Positions 7,549-9,749 of a stretch of 9,749 nucleotides of DNA are shown piece by piece. Source of the stretch: CBFHWY01 sp965659675 (lineage in GTDB: Bacteria > Bacteroidota > Bacteroidia > Flavobacteriales_G > Salibacteraceae); the NCBI GenBank assembly GCA_965659675.1, contig CBFHWY010000092.1:1-9749 (forward strand), given 5' to 3'. Under the pieces are notes generated by a model. That model was not told the DNA's origin, searched no databases, and saw only the letters and a list, made by a program, of their open reading frames with translations. Positions within the stretch are counted from its first letter, which is position 1. Each line of letters starts with the position of its first letter. A program made the position numbers and the translations under genes.

Positions 7549-7556
7549 TAATTTTG
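7549..7556 (+). promoter_or_regulatory. Candidate -7 box for the FN3/T9SS cargo gene
   Basis: TAATTTTG matches TAnnTTTG exactly, but I see no TTG-type -33 box at the expected 17-23 base distance. Transcription would start near 7562-7564, so the ATG at 7566 would be nearly leaderless. The in-frame GTG at 7581 would have a leader of about 18 bases, like the divergent gene. Confidence 0.4.
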
Positions 7557-7565
7557 TAGCCGCTA

Positions 7566-9689
7566 ATGCGTTATTATTTCGTGAAACTTCGATTACTGGT
7601 TCTTCTACTGGGGCTTATTCCTTTGAGCTTGATATCTCAGGTTGCCGCTCCGAGCATTCGATGTGTTGAAGTGGAGGATAATGGTGATGTTACGATCACA
7701 TGGCAGCCGCCGGTCAACAATTTCGGACAATTTCGAGAGTACGAGATCTATTCTTCTACCAACCTCACTGGACCCTATACACTTTTGGGTACCATACCCG
7801 TATGGGGTACGAACTTCTATACCCATGCTGGAGCTGGAGTGCCAGGCGGGGGACAACTTTATTATTACATCATCACGCGTTACGATGATGGAAGCTTACA
7901 ATCGAGTAGCCCTTCAGACACAGTAAGTCCAATGATCTTGAGTTTGACGAAATTTAGTCCGGACCTTTCGGGAATGTTGAATTGGAACGCTATTCACGAC
8001 CCACGTTTTCCGACAAACAATCAGGATTTTGAGATCTACAGAAGATTCAGATACAATGGTAATCAATGGCAGCCCTGGGCTCAGATCAGCCTGGAAGATT
8101 ACCTGATAAGGAACTATACCGATTCAGCGAGTATCTGCGATGGAGCGGTAGCCTATAAGATTGAATTACCAGATCGTCTGGGCTGTCAATCGCGATCGAA
8201 TATTGAGGCGGATACACTTTATGACTTAAACCCACCGGAAGCACCAGTGATCGATTCTGTATCGATCGATAATGACAATGGAACGGTATTGATCGGGTGG
8301 ACTCCGAGCTCTTCTCCAGATGTTACCGGCTACATCATTACACGCGGACAATTTCCTAACAGTACCATCATTGATACGGTAAATGGAAAGGAAAAGACGT
8401 CTTACATTGACAATGAATCTGGCCTGGATTATTTCTCAAGCCCACTTTTTTATCAGGTCACTGCAGTGGACTCTTGCGGAAATACGAGACCAGCCCCAGC
8501 GGAACACAGCACGATAAACCTTCAAACCGATAAAGATCTGTGTTCGAGAGAGATCCTCCTAAGTTGGAATAATTACGACGGATGGCCCTCTGTGCAGCGA
8601 TATACCATTTTTGTGAGAGAGGACGCCGGACCTTACAGGTTATTGGCAGATCTTGATGGAAATACAAGAACTTTCGCTCATGAAGGCATTGATGCTACTA
8701 AGATCTACTGTTACATTATTGTAGGCAGAAGCAGTGGAACACCTGGTACTTACGTTTCGACTTCGAACCTGGTTTGTGTGAGTTTTCCTGCCCTTGAGGC
8801 TCCTTCTTTTGAGTACATAAGGAGTGTGGATGTGATCGCAGATGATACTATTGAGGTTACAGCCTACCTGGATACAAGTGTTTCAGAAGATGCGGTAGAA
8901 TATTATCTCTTAAGAAGGTCCTATGATCGTGATGGACCATTTGTTACCCTCGACACCTTACGACTCGATTCATCTGTATATGAACTTATTTACCGAGATA
9001 CTGGAGTTTCAGCCAATCAATTCCAATACGCCTATGTAGTGGATGCCATCGATAACTGTGATCAGGTGATCAAAAGATCGAACGTGGGGCGGAGTATTCA
9101 CTTGACGGCCAGGGGAGATAAATATGACTACCAAAATGAATTGAATTGGAGTCCCTATGTTGAGTGGTTAGAATTTGGATCAGGTGTGCAGCAATATGAT
9201 GTCTATTTAGGGCTCAATAATGAGTTTGGAGGCCCACCAATTGGAAGTGTTGGTCCCACAAGCTTTCGATTCTTTGATGCCCTTAATCTGGAAGTGGAAT
9301 TCGCAAGCACCTTCTGCTATTATGTAGAGGCCGTTGAGCAGGAACCCAACTTATTCGGACTCAGAGATACGAGCCGTTCAAATGTAGTTTGTGTTTCTTA
9401 TGATCCAGATGTTTACATTCCAGATGTATTTACACCAAATAAGGACAGCAGAAATGAGTTTTGGAAACCTGTCATGCCTTACATCAACCCTGCGGATTAT
9501 CGATGTGACATCTATGATCGTTGGGGGAATCTTGTATTCGTTATTGATGAGAATAATTACGCCGGATTCCCAGGTGAAACCTCTGGTGGTAGTCCTTATC
9601 CAGTAGGAGTTTACATCTACCACCTCCGCGCTACTGCTGAAAGCGGATCTCTTGTTGAGCGAAAAGGAAGTTTTTATCTTCTTAGGTAG
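7566..9689 (+). CDS. Secreted multi-FN3 protein with T9SS type B (gliding motility-associated) C-terminal domain
   Basis: This 707-residue predicted cell-surface or secreted protein starts with a signal peptide (KLRLLVLLLGLIPLSLIS, cleavage near residue 25). Six fibronectin-III-like beta-sandwich domains follow, at roughly 26-122, 123-222, 223-316, 317-410, 411-510 and 511-615. Residues 616-707 form the C-terminal sorting domain: YIPDVFTPNKDSRNEFW, then IYDRWGNLVF, PVGVYIYHL and the end SFYLLR. These are hallmarks of the CHU_C / T9SS type B domain recognised by the type IX translocon. No catalytic domain is visible, so an adhesive or structural role is likely but unproven. Cysteines recur in pairs near the ends of domains 4 and 6. 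ATG 7566 is taken as the start; GTG 7581 is an alternative that keeps the whole signal peptide. It is transcribed divergently from the DUF6089/PorG-like gene. Confidence 0.88.
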   Translation: MRYYFVKLRLLVLLLGLIPLSLISQVAAPSIRCVEVEDNGDVTITWQPPVNNFGQFREYEIYSSTNLTGPYTLLGTIPVWGTNFYTHAGAGVPGGGQLYYYIITRYDDGSLQSSSPSDTVSPMILSLTKFSPDLSGMLNWNAIHDPRFPTNNQDFEIYRRFRYNGNQWQPWAQISLEDYLIRNYTDSASICDGAVAYKIELPDRLGCQSRSNIEADTLYDLNPPEAPVIDSVSIDNDNGTVLIGWTPSSSPDVTGYIITRGQFPNSTIIDTVNGKEKTSYIDNESGLDYFSSPLFYQVTAVDSCGNTRPAPAEHSTINLQTDKDLCSREILLSWNNYDGWPSVQRYTIFVREDAGPYRLLADLDGNTRTFAHEGIDATKIYCYIIVGRSSGTPGTYVSTSNLVCVSFPALEAPSFEYIRSVDVIADDTIEVTAYLDTSVSEDAVEYYLLRRSYDRDGPFVTLDTLRLDSSVYELIYRDTGVSANQFQYAYVVDAIDNCDQVIKRSNVGRSIHLTARGDKYDYQNELNWSPYVEWLEFGSGVQQYDVYLGLNNEFGGPPIGSVGPTSFRFFDALNLEVEFASTFCYYVEAVEQEPNLFGLRDTSRSNVVCVSYDPDVYIPDVFTPNKDSRNEFWKPVMPYINPADYRCDIYDRWGNLVFVIDENNYAGFPGETSGGSPYPVGVYIYHLRATAESGSLVERKGSFYLLR

Positions 9690-9704
9690 TTAGGAAGTTG
9701 GATA

Positions 9705-9749
9705 GTCTGAAGGTCTGAAGGTCTGAAGGTCTGAATATCTGAAGGTCTG
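9705..9749. repeat. Tandem repeat of an 8-base unit, continuing past the window
   Basis: The unit GTCTGAAG is repeated about 5.6 times: three perfect copies at 9705-9728, two with one change each (GTCTGAAT 9729-9736, ATCTGAAG 9737-9744), and a partial copy to the edge. It begins 15 bases after the stop of the secreted-protein gene. The stretch before it (9690-9704, GAAGTTGGATA) looks like a degenerate relative. The unit is not self-complementary and has no spacers, so it is a microsatellite-like intergenic array, not a CRISPR or hairpin terminator. Confidence 0.9.

Noticed and set aside
7642..7926. 94-residue open frame in another frame of the FN3 gene
   Set aside because: It is a shadow of a real gene with strong domain evidence, with no family motif or start signal of its own.
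9705..9749. CRISPR array
   Set aside because: The units are contiguous 8-base repeats with no spacers and no cas genes nearby.

Overview
The window looks like chromosomal DNA from a member of the Bacteroidota, probably a Flavobacteriia-type or related lineage. Three things point there: a C-terminal sorting domain of the gliding-motility / type IX secretion (T9SS) type B kind, a DUF6089/PorG-like outer-membrane barrel, and two sites matching the Bacteroidota sigma -7 box TAnnTTTG. No genus can be named from this sequence alone.

Bases 1-6441 (+ strand) are the 3' end of a surface-polysaccharide biosynthesis operon. The order is: end of an SGNH/GDSL-type hydrolase, GT4 glycosyltransferase, extended-SDR sugar-nucleotide epimerase/decarboxylase, glutamine-dependent asparagine-synthase-like amidotransferase, second GT4 glycosyltransferase, WcaF-like O-acetyltransferase, GT2 glycosyltransferase. 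Every junction overlaps by 1-20 bases or is separated by only 2, so the genes are almost certainly co-transcribed and translationally coupled. Together they would supply an activated sugar, transfer at least three sugars, and decorate the product by O-acetylation and perhaps amidation. No flippase, polymerase, initiating transferase or export gene is present, so the cluster must continue upstream.

Bases 6431-7360 (- strand) encode a 309-residue DUF6089/PorG-like outer-membrane protein. Its stop codon overlaps the stop of the GT2 gene tail-to-tail by 11 bases. A 205-base divergent intergenic region (7361-7565) holds a good Bacteroidota-type promoter for this gene and a weaker one pointing the other way.

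Bases 7566-9689 (+ strand) encode a secreted 707-residue protein with a signal peptide, six fibronectin-III-like domains that fall into three A-B pairs, and a T9SS type B C-terminal domain. It is therefore a likely T9SS cargo lying next to a possible T9SS component. The last bases (9705-9749) are a tandem array of an 8-base unit that runs off the window.

No RNA gene, CRISPR array, insertion sequence or phage gene is visible. I see no clearly new multi-gene system. The most interesting points are the amidotransferase embedded in the glycan operon, the A-B superrepeat in the secreted protein, the tail-to-tail overlap, and the terminal tandem repeat.
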